This document shows, piece after piece, positions 15,787 through 25,082 of a stretch of DNA of 42,054 nucleotides. The position numbers and the translations under genes are program-made. The notes beneath the pieces are model-generated. The model saw only the letters and a list, made by a program, of their open reading frames with translations, ran no database searches and was not told the origin of the DNA. How positions within the stretch are numbered: the stretch's first letter is position 1; every line of letters begins with the position of its first letter. Source of the stretch: Sphingomonas sp. GTDB lineage: Bacteria > Pseudomonadota > Alphaproteobacteria > Sphingomonadales > Sphingomonadaceae. The stretch covers positions 1 through 42,054 of the forward strand of contig JAICXF010000010.1 in assembly GCA_025981625.1 (NCBI GenBank). Direction: 5' to 3'.

Positions 15787-16359
15787 TCAGCCCGGCCTGG
15801 GCTGCCGCCGTCTCAAAATGAGATACAGGCTGCCGCCTCCGCCGTGACGCCGATGAGCGCCGCGCACCGCTGCAATATCGGGTGCGTGGCGGGATGCAGC
15901 GAGCCAGTCGTGCACGGCGGCCCGGATTCGGCCGCGCTCCACCGGCGGGTCGCCGGGTCGGTGATGGCCGGTGATCAGCAGGAGGACGCGCTCCCCTCGC
16001 CCGACCGCCTGTTCGATGTTGCGGTCGATGGCGGTCCAGGCGCCATCCAGATTGAAGCCGTGAAGATCGACCACGCGGTCTGGTTCGACCGTCCCGCTGC
16101 GCAGTCTTTTGTCCCAGGTCCCGTCGAGCGTTCGTCGATGTATGGGGGGCCGGTCGGCACGGGCTTTCTGCGCCGGCACTGTCCTGGGCTTTTCTGGCGC
16201 TCGATCGACTTGTTCCGGATTAGCTACCGTAACTTGCGCCCCGGGCTTCTCACGCGACAGCGGACGGATCGTCGAAGCCACCCGTGCCCACAGCTCCGTC
16301 TCCTCAGGGCTGAGCGAACGCACGAGCCGCGACGCCCTTGGGGATGAGGATAAGCGCAT
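15787..16359 (-). CDS. Smr/MutS2 C-terminal domain protein
   Basis: 190 residues. A basic, low-complexity N-terminal half is followed by a Smr domain (about 90-185) with the hallmark V-D-L-H-G-F-N-L-D-G-A and H-G-G-G-G-S-L-Y-L-I-L-R-R. Stand-alone Smr proteins have DNA or RNA endonuclease activity in several bacteria, but the role of this one is not known. From the ATG at 16359 the gene overlaps the 3' end of mltA by 56 bases. A GTG at 16323 would start at V-R-S-L-S-P-E-E-T-E-L-W, closer to the usual family N-terminus, and cut the overlap to 20 bases. Confidence 0.88.
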   Translation of the reverse strand: MRLSSSPRASRLVRSLSPEETELWARVASTIRPLSREKPGAQVTVANPEQVDRAPEKPRTVPAQKARADRPPIHRRTLDGTWDKRLRSGTVEPDRVVDLHGFNLDGAWTAIDRNIEQAVGRGERVLLLITGHHRPGDPPVERGRIRAAVHDWLAASRHAPDIAAVRGAHRRHGGGGSLYLILRRRQPRPG

Positions 16360-17500
16360 CGCCTGACGCGGACATCCCGCCGGCTATTGCGACCGCATCG
16401 TCTCCGGCGCCCCAGAAGGTGTCGAAACGATTGGGTCCCTTGATGGCGCCGCCGACGTCCTGCGCGACCCAGATGCCATCGACTTCCTTCCGGTCGGCGT
16501 CATGGAGGTAGATCGGAGCGCCGAGCGGAACGTAGTTGGGATCGGCCGCGACAGTGCCGCGCGGCGTGATCGGCACGCCCAGCGAACCGAGCGGCCCGGA
16601 CCCCGGAATCTCCTTGAAAAAGACGTAGGACAGGTTCTCGTCCATCAGCGCGCGGCCAAGGTCGGGGTTGGCGCGGATCCAGTCCTTGATCGACTGCATG
16701 CTGGCACCGCCCGGCGGCAGAATGCCCCGGTCTCGGAGCAGGCGCCCTATCGCTACATAATCGCGGCCGTTCTGGCCTGCATAGCCGATCTGCAACGTCG
16801 ACCCGTCATCGAAGCGGACCAGCGCGGAGCCCTGGATCTCGGCGAAGAACAAGTCGACCGGGTCCTTGGCCCAGGCGATTTCCAGGCCCTTGCCGTTCAG
16901 CGCTCCCAGATCGATCTCTGCCCGGGTGAAGTAGAGCACGCAGGTCCCGGTCTCATCGATCCGCCCGCGGCCGGTCGTGCCATCCGGCTTGGTGCAGCGG
17001 ACCAGGTCCGGAGGAACGCGGTAGATCGGTACGTAGCCCGGCTGCGGCGTGCGCGAGCCCGCAATCTCCGGCTCGTAATAGCCGGTCGCGAACGCCCGAC
17101 CGTTCCCGACCTTCACCCAGTCGAACCCGTAATAGAAAAATCCTGGCGCGAAGTTCGGGTCGAGCGTGGACGCCTGGGTGCACACCGCTCGCCAATCGCC
17201 GCTCTGAGTAAGGCCGGAGGTGTCCTTGCGTGCGTTCAGCGCGGGACAGCTGGTGCGGAAGGCGGCAAGCGCCCGGCTCGCCTCATCCTGGGCGAGCACC
17301 CGCGGGGAATCGAGCCTTACGCCGGTCTCGACCGCCGTCCTTCCAACGGGTGGCGGAGCCGGCGGAGCGGGAACAGGCGCCTGAGACGGCGCGGGCGCAG
17401 TCGGTTGCGATGGAGCCGAAGGGGATGCGATCGGCCTGGTGGCGCAGGCGGCGAGCAAAGTGAGCGAAGCGAGCGCGAACGCTCGTGCCAGTCCGCTCAC
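16304..17500 (-). CDS. mltA: membrane-bound lytic murein transglycosylase A
   Basis: 398 residues. MltA cleaves peptidoglycan glycan strands, leaving 1,6-anhydromuramyl ends, from an outer-membrane lipid anchor. The N-terminus has a lipoprotein signal with Cys19 (L-L-A-A-C), then a Pro/Ala-rich spacer (about 25-75), the MltA domain (F-A-T-G-Y-Y-E-P-E-I-A-G-S-R) and the 3D domain with the catalytic Asp region (I-W-V-A-Q-D-V-G-G-A-I-K-G-P-N-R-F-D). The GTG at 17498-17500 overlaps the stop of the Tim44-domain gene as GTGA and gives the right signal peptide. A longer frame upstream adds 23 residues that do not look like a signal. Confidence 0.95.
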   Translation of the reverse strand: MSGLARAFALASLTLLAACATRPIASPSAPSQPTAPAPSQAPVPAPPAPPPVGRTAVETGVRLDSPRVLAQDEASRALAAFRTSCPALNARKDTSGLTQSGDWRAVCTQASTLDPNFAPGFFYYGFDWVKVGNGRAFATGYYEPEIAGSRTPQPGYVPIYRVPPDLVRCTKPDGTTGRGRIDETGTCVLYFTRAEIDLGALNGKGLEIAWAKDPVDLFFAEIQGSALVRFDDGSTLQIGYAGQNGRDYVAIGRLLRDRGILPPGGASMQSIKDWIRANPDLGRALMDENLSYVFFKEIPGSGPLGSLGVPITPRGTVAADPNYVPLGAPIYLHDADRKEVDGIWVAQDVGGAIKGPNRFDTFWGAGDDAVAIAGGMSASGDALILIPKGVAARAFAQP

Positions 17501-18150
17501 TCTTCCTCGTCGGTTTCGACCAAGAGCCAGTTGGGGTCGCGTGAGCCGGTGTCGCGACGGAACGTCCACAAGTCGCGGGTCTGCACCGCGTCGCTGAGCG
17601 AGCCGGCGACGACCTGTCCCTCGGCATTGCGGGTAACGGCCGCGATGTCGGCTTCGAAACGCACCGTCAGGACCGCCGCGCCGCGCTCGAGTGTCGCTTC
17701 GGAAATGACCGCCTGTTCGATTGCAACCAGCCGATTATCGAGCGTGAGACCTTCGGCGCGACGCTGGTCGACGGCGGTCTTGAAGGCTTCGAAGACGTGA
17801 TCGTCGACATGGGTGCGAAGAGCATCCAGATCACCCTTCCAGAACGCCTCCAGCACCAGGCGATAGGCTGACTTCGCCCCATCCAGGAATCGAGCGACGT
17901 CGAAGCCGGAATCGGCGGCCAGAATAGCGCGAACGCCCGGACCGGCGGTGGGCACAAACGCCATGTCGCCAGGCTCGGCCGGAGCCGGCTGAGCGACCGG
18001 CGGCTGAGCGACCGGCGGAGCGGCGCGCGCGTCGGTTTCGGCGGGCTTCAGGATCGGCTGCTGCTCATGGCCGGTTCGCTCACCGAGTACGCTGTAAAGG
18101 CGGAACCCGATGAACAGGGCAACGAGGGCAAGAATGACAATGACGGCCAA
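17497..18150 (-). CDS. Tim44-domain protein (TimA-like)
   Basis: 217 residues: one N-terminal membrane helix (M-A-V-I-V-I-L-A-L-V-A-L-F-I-G-F), a Pro/Ala-rich linker (about 35-60), then a Tim44-like domain (about 75-215) with F-L-D-G-A-K-S-A-Y and F-W-K-G-D-L-D-A-L. In mitochondria Tim44 recruits Hsp70 to the import channel. Alphaproteobacterial relatives are membrane-anchored, and their role is only partly known. The start is TTG at 18148-18150 with AGGA seven bases before it. The gene is divergent from secB and first in the unit Tim44-mltA-smr. Confidence 0.9.
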   Translation of the reverse strand: MAVIVILALVALFIGFRLYSVLGERTGHEQQPILKPAETDARAAPPVAQPPVAQPAPAEPGDMAFVPTAGPGVRAILAADSGFDVARFLDGAKSAYRLVLEAFWKGDLDALRTHVDDHVFEAFKTAVDQRRAEGLTLDNRLVAIEQAVISEATLERGAAVLTVRFEADIAAVTRNAEGQVVAGSLSDAVQTRDLWTFRRDTGSRDPNWLLVETDEEE

Positions 18151-18332
18151 ATTTCAATCCTATACGTGTTCGACCCCAACATAGTGCGCTTATCGTAAAG
18201 ATTCCAACACTGCCCAACGCGCGAGCGCGCCATTGCGCCCCATAAAGGCGGCTGCTAGGCGCTCCATGCCTCAAACGCCGCAAATTCCATGCGGCTCCGG
18301 CACAGCACAACAATTTGCAAGGACAGCAGTAA

Positions 18333-18854
18333 ATGGCGGACCAGGAACCCAATGGCGGGGGCAACGGGGCGGATGAAAGCCAGCCGCAGGTTTCGATCGT
18401 CGCGCAATATGTGAAGGACCTTTCGGTCGAGAATCCGAGCGCTCCGCAGGTCTATTCGTGGCAGGTCCAGCCGCAGCTCGATGTCCAGTTCAACCTCAGC
18501 GTCAACGGCGCAGCCGAAGGCACCCACGAGGTCACCCTGAAGTTCGACATTTCCGCGCGTTCGGACAACGGAGTCCATTTCGTTGTCGACCTCAGCTACG
18601 CCGGGCTGTTCTCGATCCGCAACGTGCCGGAAGAGGCGCTTCCGCCATTCCTGCTGATCGAGGCGCCGCGGCTGCTCTTCCCGTTCGCCCGCCAGATCAT
18701 CGCGGAAGCCATCGCGAACACCGGCTTCGCGCCGCTGATGCTCGATCCGATCGATTTCGCGTCGGCCTACATGGCGCAGCTCGAAGCGGCCCAGCAGCAG
18801 GCTGGCATCGGCGATGGCGGTGAGCAGGCGGGCGAAACCTTCGGCAACGCCTGA
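18333..18854 (+). CDS. secB: protein-export chaperone SecB
   Basis: 173 residues, family length. SecB forms a tetramer that holds preproteins unfolded and passes them to SecA. The sequence covers the whole family fold: V-S-I-V-A-Q-Y-V-K-D-L-S-V-E-N-P near residues 16-31, the beta segment E-V-T-L-K-F-D-I, and the conserved L-L-I-E-A-P-R-L-L-F-P-F-A-R and P-L-M-L-D-P-I-D-F. AAGGACAG lies upstream of the ATG. It is a single gene between the divergent Tim44 gene and the downstream murJ, 30 bases away. Confidence 0.97.
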   Translation: MADQEPNGGGNGADESQPQVSIVAQYVKDLSVENPSAPQVYSWQVQPQLDVQFNLSVNGAAEGTHEVTLKFDISARSDNGVHFVVDLSYAGLFSIRNVPEEALPPFLLIEAPRLLFPFARQIIAEAIANTGFAPLMLDPIDFASAYMAQLEAAQQQAGIGDGGEQAGETFGNA

Positions 18855-18884
18855 TCTTTCCGCGCGCCGCGGGGGAATGAACGA

Positions 18885-20459
18885 ATGAACCTCGCCCGCT
18901 CGCTGGGGTCGGTCGGCGGCCTGACGCTCGTCAGCCGGATATTGGGGCTCGCCCGCGACATGCTGTTCGCGCAGTTCGTCGGCGCGAATTTCGCGTCCGA
19001 TGCCTTTGCGGTCGCCTGGCGGATGCCGAACATGTTCCGGGCCCTGTTCGCCGAAGGCGCCTTCTCGGCCGCGTTCATCCCGATGTTCAACAAGAAGGTC
19101 GCCGACAAGGACGGCCCTGGCCTTCCTACCGGCATCGAGTTCGCGGAAGATGCGCTGTCGGTCCTGCTTCCGGTGCTGTTGCTGATGACGCTGCTGCTGG
19201 AGCTTCTGGCTTGGCCCGCCACGTACATCATTTCGCTCGGCTTCCACGGCGCTACGCACGAGCAATTCGCCTATGCGGTGATGCTCGCGCGTTTCACCTT
19301 TCCCTACCTGATGCTGATCTCGCTCGCGTCTTTGCTGGGCGGCATCCTCAATTCGCTCCAGAAGTTCTGGGTCGCCGCGGCCGCGCCTATTTTGCTGAAC
19401 GTGGCGCAGATCGTCGCCCTGATCTTCTTCCACACGCATGAGCCGCTCAGCACGACCAGGTACCAGGCCATTTCGGTGACGGTGGGCGGCGCTTTGCAAC
19501 TCGCCTGGCTGGTGCAGTCCTGCTGGGCCAATCACGTGCGGCTGAAGGTCAAGCGGCCGACCATCAATGCCGACGTAAAGCGGCTGATGAAGTTGATCGG
19601 CCCCGCCGCGGCAGGCGCAGGCGCGGTGCAATTCAACCTGCTGGTATCGACGGCTCTCGCGACCGGCCTTCTGCCGCACGGATCGGTCTCGTACATTTAT
19701 TATGCGGACCGCCTGAACCAGCTTCCGCTTGGCCTTATCGGGATCGGCCTCGGCACGGTCCTCCTCCCGACCATCTCGCATCAACTTGGCCGCGGCGCCG
19801 ACAGCGAAGCGATGATGACCCAGAACCGCGGCCTTGAGCTGGCCTTGTTCTTCACGCTTCCTGCGACGGTCGCTTTGGTGATCTGCGGCGTGCCGATCAT
19901 CACCGGTCTGTTCCAGCACGGGCAGTTCGACGCTTCGGATGCGGTGAAGACCGGACAGGCGCTCGCCGCATTCTCGCTCGGGCTGCCATCCTACATCCTC
20001 GTCAAGGTGCTGACGCCCGGCTATTACGCGCGCCACGACACCCGAACGCCAATGCGTTTCGCGGTCATCTCGATCGCTGTGAACCTGGTTCTGAACCTCG
20101 CGCTGATCCTGCCGCTGAAGCATGTCGGGCCGCCGCTCGCCACCGCGCTCGCGTCGACCGTCAACGTGTGGATGCTCTATCATACGCTCAAGCGGCGCGG
20201 ACATTTCGAAACGGACGCCCGGCTCCGTCGCCGAATTCCACGCCTGGCGATCGCCGCTGTGCTCATGGGGGGAGCCCTGTTCTTCGTCACGCCGGTCGCC
20301 ACTCCTTATCTCGCGGGATCGCTCGTCAGCCGGGCTGTCGGACTGCTTGGGCTCGTCGGCTCGGGGGTCGCCGTTTACGGTGTCGCCTGCTTCTTGACCG
20401 GAGCCTTCGTGCTCGATGATGTAAAGCTCCTCTTCAAACGCCGGGCGCGGGAAGCATGA
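18885..20459 (+). CDS. murJ: lipid II flippase MurJ
   Basis: 524 residues, family length, with about 14 hydrophobic segments. MurJ moves lipid II across the inner membrane for peptidoglycan synthesis. Conserved parts seen are [15 protein letters not shown], the first periplasmic loop [16 protein letters not shown], and [13 protein letters not shown]. The last four bases overlap the trpS ATG (ATGA), so the two genes are probably translated in sequence. Confidence 0.97.
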   Translation: MNLARSLGSVGGLTLVSRILGLARDMLFAQFVGANFASDAFAVAWRMPNMFRALFAEGAFSAAFIPMFNKKVADKDGPGLPTGIEFAEDALSVLLPVLLLMTLLLELLAWPATYIISLGFHGATHEQFAYAVMLARFTFPYLMLISLASLLGGILNSLQKFWVAAAAPILLNVAQIVALIFFHTHEPLSTTRYQAISVTVGGALQLAWLVQSCWANHVRLKVKRPTINADVKRLMKLIGPAAAGAGAVQFNLLVSTALATGLLPHGSVSYIYYADRLNQLPLGLIGIGLGTVLLPTISHQLGRGADSEAMMTQNRGLELALFFTLPATVALVICGVPIITGLFQHGQFDASDAVKTGQALAAFSLGLPSYILVKVLTPGYYARHDTRTPMRFAVISIAVNLVLNLALILPLKHVGPPLATALASTVNVWMLYHTLKRRGHFETDARLRRRIPRLAIAAVLMGGALFFVTPVATPYLAGSLVSRAVGLLGLVGSGVAVYGVACFLTGAFVLDDVKLLFKRRAREA

Positions 20460-21469
20460 CCGTTCGAAACATCTCCCGCGTCGTTTCGGGCATCCAGCCG
20501 ACGGGCGGCCTGCACCTCGGCAACCTGCTGGGCGCGATCCTGCGCTGGGTGCGGATGCAGGAAGAGGCGCAATGCCTGTTCTTCCTCGCCGACCTACATG
20601 CAATCACCATCGAAGTGCCTCCGCACGAGCTGCGCTCCAACGTGCGCGAGATGGCGGCGGCGCTGATCGCCAGCGGCATCGACCCGAAAAAATCCATCCT
20701 GTTCGCCCAGAGCGGGGTGCCGGCGCACTCGGAGCTGTGCTGGATCCTGAACGGCACGGCGCGGATGGGCTGGCTCAATCGGATGACCCAGTGGAAGGAC
20801 AAGGCGGGCAAGAACCGCGAAGGCGCATCGGTCGCCTTGTTCGATTATCCGGTCCTTCAGGCGGCCGACATCCTGCTTTATCAGGCGACCCATGTCCCGG
20901 TCGGTGAGGACCAGAAGCAGCACGTCGAGCTGACCCGCGACATCGCGATCAAGTTCAATACCGATTTCAACGTGGATCTGTTTGTCGTCCCGGAACCGTA
21001 CATCGGCGGGGGCACCGCGGCTCGCGTGATGAGCCTTCGCGATGGGCAGTCGAAAATGTCCAAGTCGGACCCGTCGGACATGAGCCGGGTGAATCTCACC
21101 GACACCGACGACGAGATCGTCCAGAAGATTCGCAAGGCGAAGACCGACCCGGAGCCGCTGCCCGAAGACCCGGCGGAACTGGAACGACGCGCAGAGGCCA
21201 AGAACCTCATTGGCATTTACGGCGCGGTGACAGGTCAGACGATCGAGCAGGTACTCGCCCAGTTCGCGGGACAGGGCTTCGGTGCGTTCAAACCGGCCCT
21301 CGCCGATGCACTGGTGGCGATGATCGCGCCAATCCGGCGGCGGCTCGAAGACCTCCGCCAGCACCCGGCCGAGCTCGATCGAATTCTCGCCGAAGGGTCG
21401 GCACGCGCAAGCGAACTTGCCGCACCGGTCCTCGCTCGCGCCAAGACCGCCGTCGGCCTTACTCAATAG
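20456..21469 (+). CDS. trpS: tryptophan--tRNA ligase
   Basis: 337 residues, typical of bacterial TrpRS. It charges tRNA-Trp with tryptophan. The class I signatures are present: the HIGH-type motif in [12 protein letters not shown] (about 12-23), the [10 protein letters not shown] segment of the tryptophan pocket, G-E-D-Q-K-Q-H, and the K-M-S-K-S loop (in [10 protein letters not shown]). The start overlaps the murJ stop. exoD begins 17 bases downstream. Confidence 0.97.
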   Translation: MTVRNISRVVSGIQPTGGLHLGNLLGAILRWVRMQEEAQCLFFLADLHAITIEVPPHELRSNVREMAAALIASGIDPKKSILFAQSGVPAHSELCWILNGTARMGWLNRMTQWKDKAGKNREGASVALFDYPVLQAADILLYQATHVPVGEDQKQHVELTRDIAIKFNTDFNVDLFVVPEPYIGGGTAARVMSLRDGQSKMSKSDPSDMSRVNLTDTDDEIVQKIRKAKTDPEPLPEDPAELERRAEAKNLIGIYGAVTGQTIEQVLAQFAGQGFGAFKPALADALVAMIAPIRRRLEDLRQHPAELDRILAEGSARASELAAPVLARAKTAVGLTQ

Positions 21470-21486
21470 CGCGGCAGCGACGAGCC

Positions 21487-22125
21487 TTGGACCAGCACGA
21501 CCGCGCAGCCGCCGAGCAACGACCCCCGTCGCTGTCGCAACGCCTCGCGCAGATCGTCGGCGAGCAGGGGCCGGACCGCCTGACCTTCACCGAGCTGGCG
21601 GCCAAGCTTCGATCGCGAGCCTGGGGCGGGCTGCTGTTCATCTTCGCGGCGATCAACGTGCTGCCGCTCCCCCCTGGCACAAGCGTCTTCTTCGCAATCC
21701 CGCTGATGATCGTATCCGCGCAAATGGTACTCGGACGAGCGAGCCCGTGGTTTCCGAAGCGCATCGACCGGCGCGGCGTGACCAAGCAGGAACTGGCGCG
21801 GCTCATCGGCAAGATCGAATGGCTCGAGCTCAGGATCGAACGGGTCCTGAAGCCGCGTTTGCCGGCGCTCACCGGACCTACCGCTGCGCGCATGATCGGC
21901 GCCGCCTGCTTCCTGCTCGCGCTGGTCGCGGCGATCCCGATACCGCTGTTCCACGTCGCGCCGGCGATAGCGATCGTCTTGTTCGGCCTGGCCCTGATCT
22001 ACCGCGACGGCGCGCTGGTGATCGTCGCCGCAATCGCAGCGGTGCTTAGCCTGGTGCTGGACGCTCTGGTCATCGGCTCGGGCGTGGTCGCGTTGGAATA
22101 TGCGCGTACCTGGCTGCATCTCTGA
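21487..22125 (+). CDS. ExoD family exopolysaccharide-synthesis membrane protein
   Basis: 212 residues of the ExoD family, named for a rhizobial gene affecting exopolysaccharide synthesis and alkali tolerance; the biochemical role is not known. An amphipathic N-terminal part (about 1-45) is followed by several hydrophobic segments, with the family's A-I-N-V-L-P-L-P-P-G-T-S-V-F-F-A-I-P-L segment around 56-74. The start is taken as TTG at 21487 because no in-frame ATG exists before the first membrane segment. The ribosome site is weak, and coupling to trpS, 17 bases upstream, is possible. Confidence 0.85.
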   Translation: MDQHDRAAAEQRPPSLSQRLAQIVGEQGPDRLTFTELAAKLRSRAWGGLLFIFAAINVLPLPPGTSVFFAIPLMIVSAQMVLGRASPWFPKRIDRRGVTKQELARLIGKIEWLELRIERVLKPRLPALTGPTAARMIGAACFLLALVAAIPIPLFHVAPAIAIVLFGLALIYRDGALVIVAAIAAVLSLVLDALVIGSGVVALEYARTWLHL

Positions 22126-22229
22126 CACTCGTCGGCTTTCATGAACGCTTCATCGACGGTTCACAGCTGTTGATGGTATAGCATCGGCGCTCTTGCGGCA
22201 GCCCATTGCCGATCCGGAGGGGAGTAACG

Positions 22230-22877
22230 ATGCGTATCCGCCAATTCACCGCCGCCCTCGCACTCGGCGTTGCCGCTCTCGGCCTGTCCGCCTGCGCCGA
22301 AACCATCAACACGACCGTCTCGCGATATCAGGCGATGCCGGCGCCCCAGGGCCAGACCTTCTTCGTCGTTCCCGACGGCGGCATGGCCCGCAACGGCGGC
22401 CTCGAATTTCAGCGCTATGCCGGCATCGTCGCTCAGCAGCTTCAGGCTCGCGGCTACGCCCCGGCCGCCAATGCGCAGAGCGCGAGCATGATCGTCCAGT
22501 TCGGCTACGGCGTCGATCGCGGCCAGGTCCGCTATGTCTCCGACCCGTTCGACGACTTCGGCTGGGGCGGCCGCGGGCTATTCTATCCGCGGTTCGGCTG
22601 GGGCTTTCGCGGCGCGTACATGTGGGGCTGGAACGATCCGTTCTGGTCCGGCGGCGTGGACTCCTATGTCGAGTACCACAGCCAGGTCGACCTCCATATC
22701 CGCGCCGCCGGAACGAACCAGCCGCTGTTCGACGGCCGCGTTCAGGCGCGTTCGGAAACCAACCGCCTCGACGTCGTCATCCCCAGCCTGGTCGACGCGA
22801 TGTTCACCGGCTTCCCAGGGCGGAACGGCGAGGTCGTCAAGATCACCATCCCCACGCGGCCAGTGCATCGCGGCTAG
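22230..22877 (+). CDS. DUF4136 domain lipoprotein
   Basis: 215 residues. A lipoprotein signal (M-R-I-R-Q-F-T-A-A-L-A-L-G) ends in lipobox L-S-A-C, with the Cys near residue 22. The mature part fits the DUF4136 family, small envelope lipoproteins of unknown function, with a Gly- and aromatic-rich middle (F-G-W-G-G-R-G-L-F-Y-P-R) and a conserved end in which a predicted strand carries the residues Y-H-S-Q-V-D-L-H-I. The ATG at 22230 is chosen for its strong GGAGGGGAG. The longer frame from 22206 has no signal peptide. A bidirectional terminator follows. Confidence 0.88.
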   Translation: MRIRQFTAALALGVAALGLSACAETINTTVSRYQAMPAPQGQTFFVVPDGGMARNGGLEFQRYAGIVAQQLQARGYAPAANAQSASMIVQFGYGVDRGQVRYVSDPFDDFGWGGRGLFYPRFGWGFRGAYMWGWNDPFWSGGVDSYVEYHSQVDLHIRAAGTNQPLFDGRVQARSETNRLDVVIPSLVDAMFTGFPGRNGEVVKITIPTRPVHRG

Positions 22878-22897
22878 CCAGTCTCAGACCATAAACG

Positions 22898-22931
22898 AAA
22901 AGGCCGCCGGAGCACATCCGGCGGCCTTTTT
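22898..22931. terminator. bidirectional intrinsic terminator between convergent genes
   Basis: AAAAGGCCGCCGG (22898-22910) pairs perfectly with CCGGCGGCCTTTT (22918-22930) around a 7-base loop. The A-run on one side and T-run on the other let it end transcription from the DUF4136 gene (plus) and from dnaA (minus), whose stop lies 20 bases beyond it. Confidence 0.93.
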
Positions 22932-22950
22932 CGCTTCGCTTGAGGGGGCG

Positions 22951-24345
22951 TCAGCCTTCGAGCTGGCGCGTCAACAAACGGATGTCCGCGTCAAGCTCGG
23001 CGTCGCTGGCACGAAGCTTCTCGATCTGCCGAACGGCGTGGATGACGGTCGTGTGATCGCGGCCGCCGAAGCGCCGGCCGATGTCCGGCAGCGACTTGGG
23101 CGTCAGCTGCTTGGAGAGATACATTGCCACTTGCCGCGGGCGGGCGACTTCGCGGGCACGGCGCGCCGAGGTCATCTCAGCCTTGCGGATTCGGTAATGT
23201 TCCGCGACCTGCGTCTGGATTTCGTCGATCGAAATGCGGCGCTGGTTCGCGCGAAGCACGTTGGCGAGCACTTCCTCGACGAAGGCGACGTCGATCGGCC
23301 GCCCGGTCATCATCGCATAGGCGCCAATCCGGTTCAGCGCTCCTTCGAGTTCGCGGATTGAGCTGGTCACGCGTCGGGCGAGGAAATCGATCACCGGTCG
23401 CGGCATCTCGACGCCCGGAAGAGCCTCGAGCTTCGACACGATGATGTTGAAGCGAAGCTCGTAATCGGCCGAGTTGATATCGGCGACCAGGCCCCACGAC
23501 AGCCGCGACAGGATTCGCGGCGCAATCCCGTCGAGGTCCTGCGGCGCACGGTCCGAAGTGATCACCAGCCGCCGCCCCGCGGTGATGATTTCGTTCATCG
23601 TGTGGAAGAACTCTTCCTGCGTAGAGTCCTTGCCGGCGATGAACTGAACGTCGTCGATCAGCAGCAGGTCGGCGTTCCTCAGCCGCTGCTTGAACCCGAT
23701 CGTATCGTTCTCCTCCCGCGCCCGGATGACCTCGACCACGAACTTTTCGGCCGACACCGAGACCACGCGCGCAACTCGATTGCGGGCGAGGAAGGTATGA
23801 CCGATCGCGTGCAGCAGATGCGTCTTGCCCCGTCCGGTGCCGCCATGGATGAAGAGCGGATTGAAGCCGACCGCGGGTGACGTCGCGAGCGACCTCGCGG
23901 CGGTCGCCGCCACCTCGTTCGCCTTGCCGACGACGAAGGTCTCGAAGCGATAGCGCGGGTCGAAGTTGGGAGCGTCGGGATTGCGCTCGGCGGGCGCCGG
24001 CGCTTCTTCGAGAATGAGTAGCGGCGCCGGCCTCGGCGCATCGGCCGCAGCGATAACGCGCACGTCGCGAACGATCGGAAGGATGGTCTTCCACGCAAGC
24101 GTGAGACGTTCACCGAAATGTGAGCGCACCCAGTCGGCCATGAATTGGCTCGGCATCACGACGTCGAGCAGGCCATTGTCGGGCTCGAAGGAACCCAGCT
24201 CCGCGGGCTTCAGCCAGCCGTCGAACGTACGGGCTCCAAGATCCCGGCGGAGTCCCGTGCGGATCGACTCCCACGCCGCCTCCAGCGGCGCCACTACCGT
24301 TGTCGGCGCCGGCTCAATCGACGAATTCGCCCCAACCGCCTGCAC
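22951..24345 (-). CDS. dnaA: chromosomal replication initiator protein DnaA
   Basis: 464 residues. DnaA binds 9-base boxes at the origin and opens DNA for replication. Domain I (about 20-95) contains W-E-S-I-R-T and T-F-D-G-W-L-K-P. The AAA+ domain has Walker A G-G-T-G-R-G-K-T-H at 168-176 and Walker B L-L-L-I-D-D-V-Q-F. The C-terminal DNA-binding helix-turn-helix carries the signature G-G-R-D-H-T-T-V-I-H-A. The start is GTG with GAGGGAGG a few bases upstream. The gene stands alone here, with rpsT upstream on the same strand, as in many alphaproteobacteria, and away from the rpmH cluster. Confidence 0.97.
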   Translation of the reverse strand: MQAVGANSSIEPAPTTVVAPLEAAWESIRTGLRRDLGARTFDGWLKPAELGSFEPDNGLLDVVMPSQFMADWVRSHFGERLTLAWKTILPIVRDVRVIAAADAPRPAPLLILEEAPAPAERNPDAPNFDPRYRFETFVVGKANEVAATAARSLATSPAVGFNPLFIHGGTGRGKTHLLHAIGHTFLARNRVARVVSVSAEKFVVEVIRAREENDTIGFKQRLRNADLLLIDDVQFIAGKDSTQEEFFHTMNEIITAGRRLVITSDRAPQDLDGIAPRILSRLSWGLVADINSADYELRFNIIVSKLEALPGVEMPRPVIDFLARRVTSSIRELEGALNRIGAYAMMTGRPIDVAFVEEVLANVLRANQRRISIDEIQTQVAEHYRIRKAEMTSARRAREVARPRQVAMYLSKQLTPKSLPDIGRRFGGRDHTTVIHAVRQIEKLRASDAELDADIRLLTRQLEG

Positions 24346-24715
24346 TGGCTCGCGCCTCCCTCGTCAAAATCCCCCCGGCAAGCGGCAAAACTCTTCCGTT
24401 GCCCGCGACCGAGTCGCGCGCCCAGGCTTTTCGCTCTCTCTTGCCCCCGGCGCGAATTCGCACCCGGAAAGGCCTTTCTGTGACTCTCCACGGCGGCTTG
24501 CAAGGCCGTTTTTTCGTCGAAGTGAAATAATCAGACTTGACATAGGAAACGAGCCAAAACTTCCGGAAAATGGCGCAAAACTGCCGTTTTCAGATTAGCC
24601 GTGAGTTAACGGAAGCGCGAATCGCGGAAATTGCTGAATTTTTTTGGGGCGCCAATACGACACGAGCCGCCGGTTGCCCGACGGCTCGAAATGAGTCCCG
24701 ATTTTGGACCAGATT
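24346..24715. other. dnaA upstream region (no gene seen)
   Basis: 370 bases between rpsT and dnaA. It holds the GAGGGAGG ribosome site of dnaA, three GANTC sites (24411, 24482, 24693; the CcrM methylation sequence in alphaproteobacteria), a lower-GC tract (about 24510-24660) that probably contains the dnaA promoter, and a hairpin CGAGCCG/CGGCTCG (24663-24688) 28 bases after the rpsT stop. A plus-strand terminator-like hairpin with six Ts lies at 24490-24514. No cluster of DnaA boxes was found, so this does not look like an origin. Confidence 0.6.
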
Positions 24716-24979
24716 TCAGCTGAGCGAAGCAACCCGCTTGGACAGCCGCGAAACCTTCCTTGCGGCCGTGTTCTTGTGGATAACTCCACGTGCCACGCCG
24801 CGCGCAATCTCCGGCTGGACCTGCTTCAGGGCCTCCGCCGCCTCGACCTTCTTGCCGGACTGGATCGCCGACTCGACCGCCTTGATGAAAGTGCGGATGC
24901 GGCTCACCCGCGAGTGGTTGATCGTCTGACGCGTCGCGTTGCGGCGGATGCGCTTTTTGGCTTGCGGCGTGTTCGCCAT
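24716..24979 (-). CDS. rpsT: 30S ribosomal protein S20
   Basis: 87 residues, family length, highly basic. S20 binds 16S rRNA early in small-subunit assembly. It starts [18 protein letters not shown] and contains the conserved [15 protein letters not shown] end segment. GAGGAA precedes the ATG. The V-I-H-K-N codons create an exact DnaA box, TTATCCACA, on the coding strand (24775-24783). It lies upstream of dnaA on the same strand. Confidence 0.98.
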   Translation of the reverse strand: MANTPQAKKRIRRNATRQTINHSRVSRIRTFIKAVESAIQSGKKVEAAEALKQVQPEIARGVARGVIHKNTAARKVSRLSKRVASLS

Positions 24980-25082
24980 TGAAATTCCTCGTAACCGTAG
25001 CTGCTCAATGAAAAAGCGGCGCTAAGCCAAACGGCTGCGCCGACACGGGGGTTCCCCTACTCAGAGCGGCCCCTGAGGTCAA

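Noticed and set aside
24346..24715. Chromosomal origin next to dnaA
   Set aside because: No cluster of DnaA boxes and no clear AT-rich unwinding region with repeats; only one exact box, inside rpsT. In many alphaproteobacteria the origin is elsewhere.
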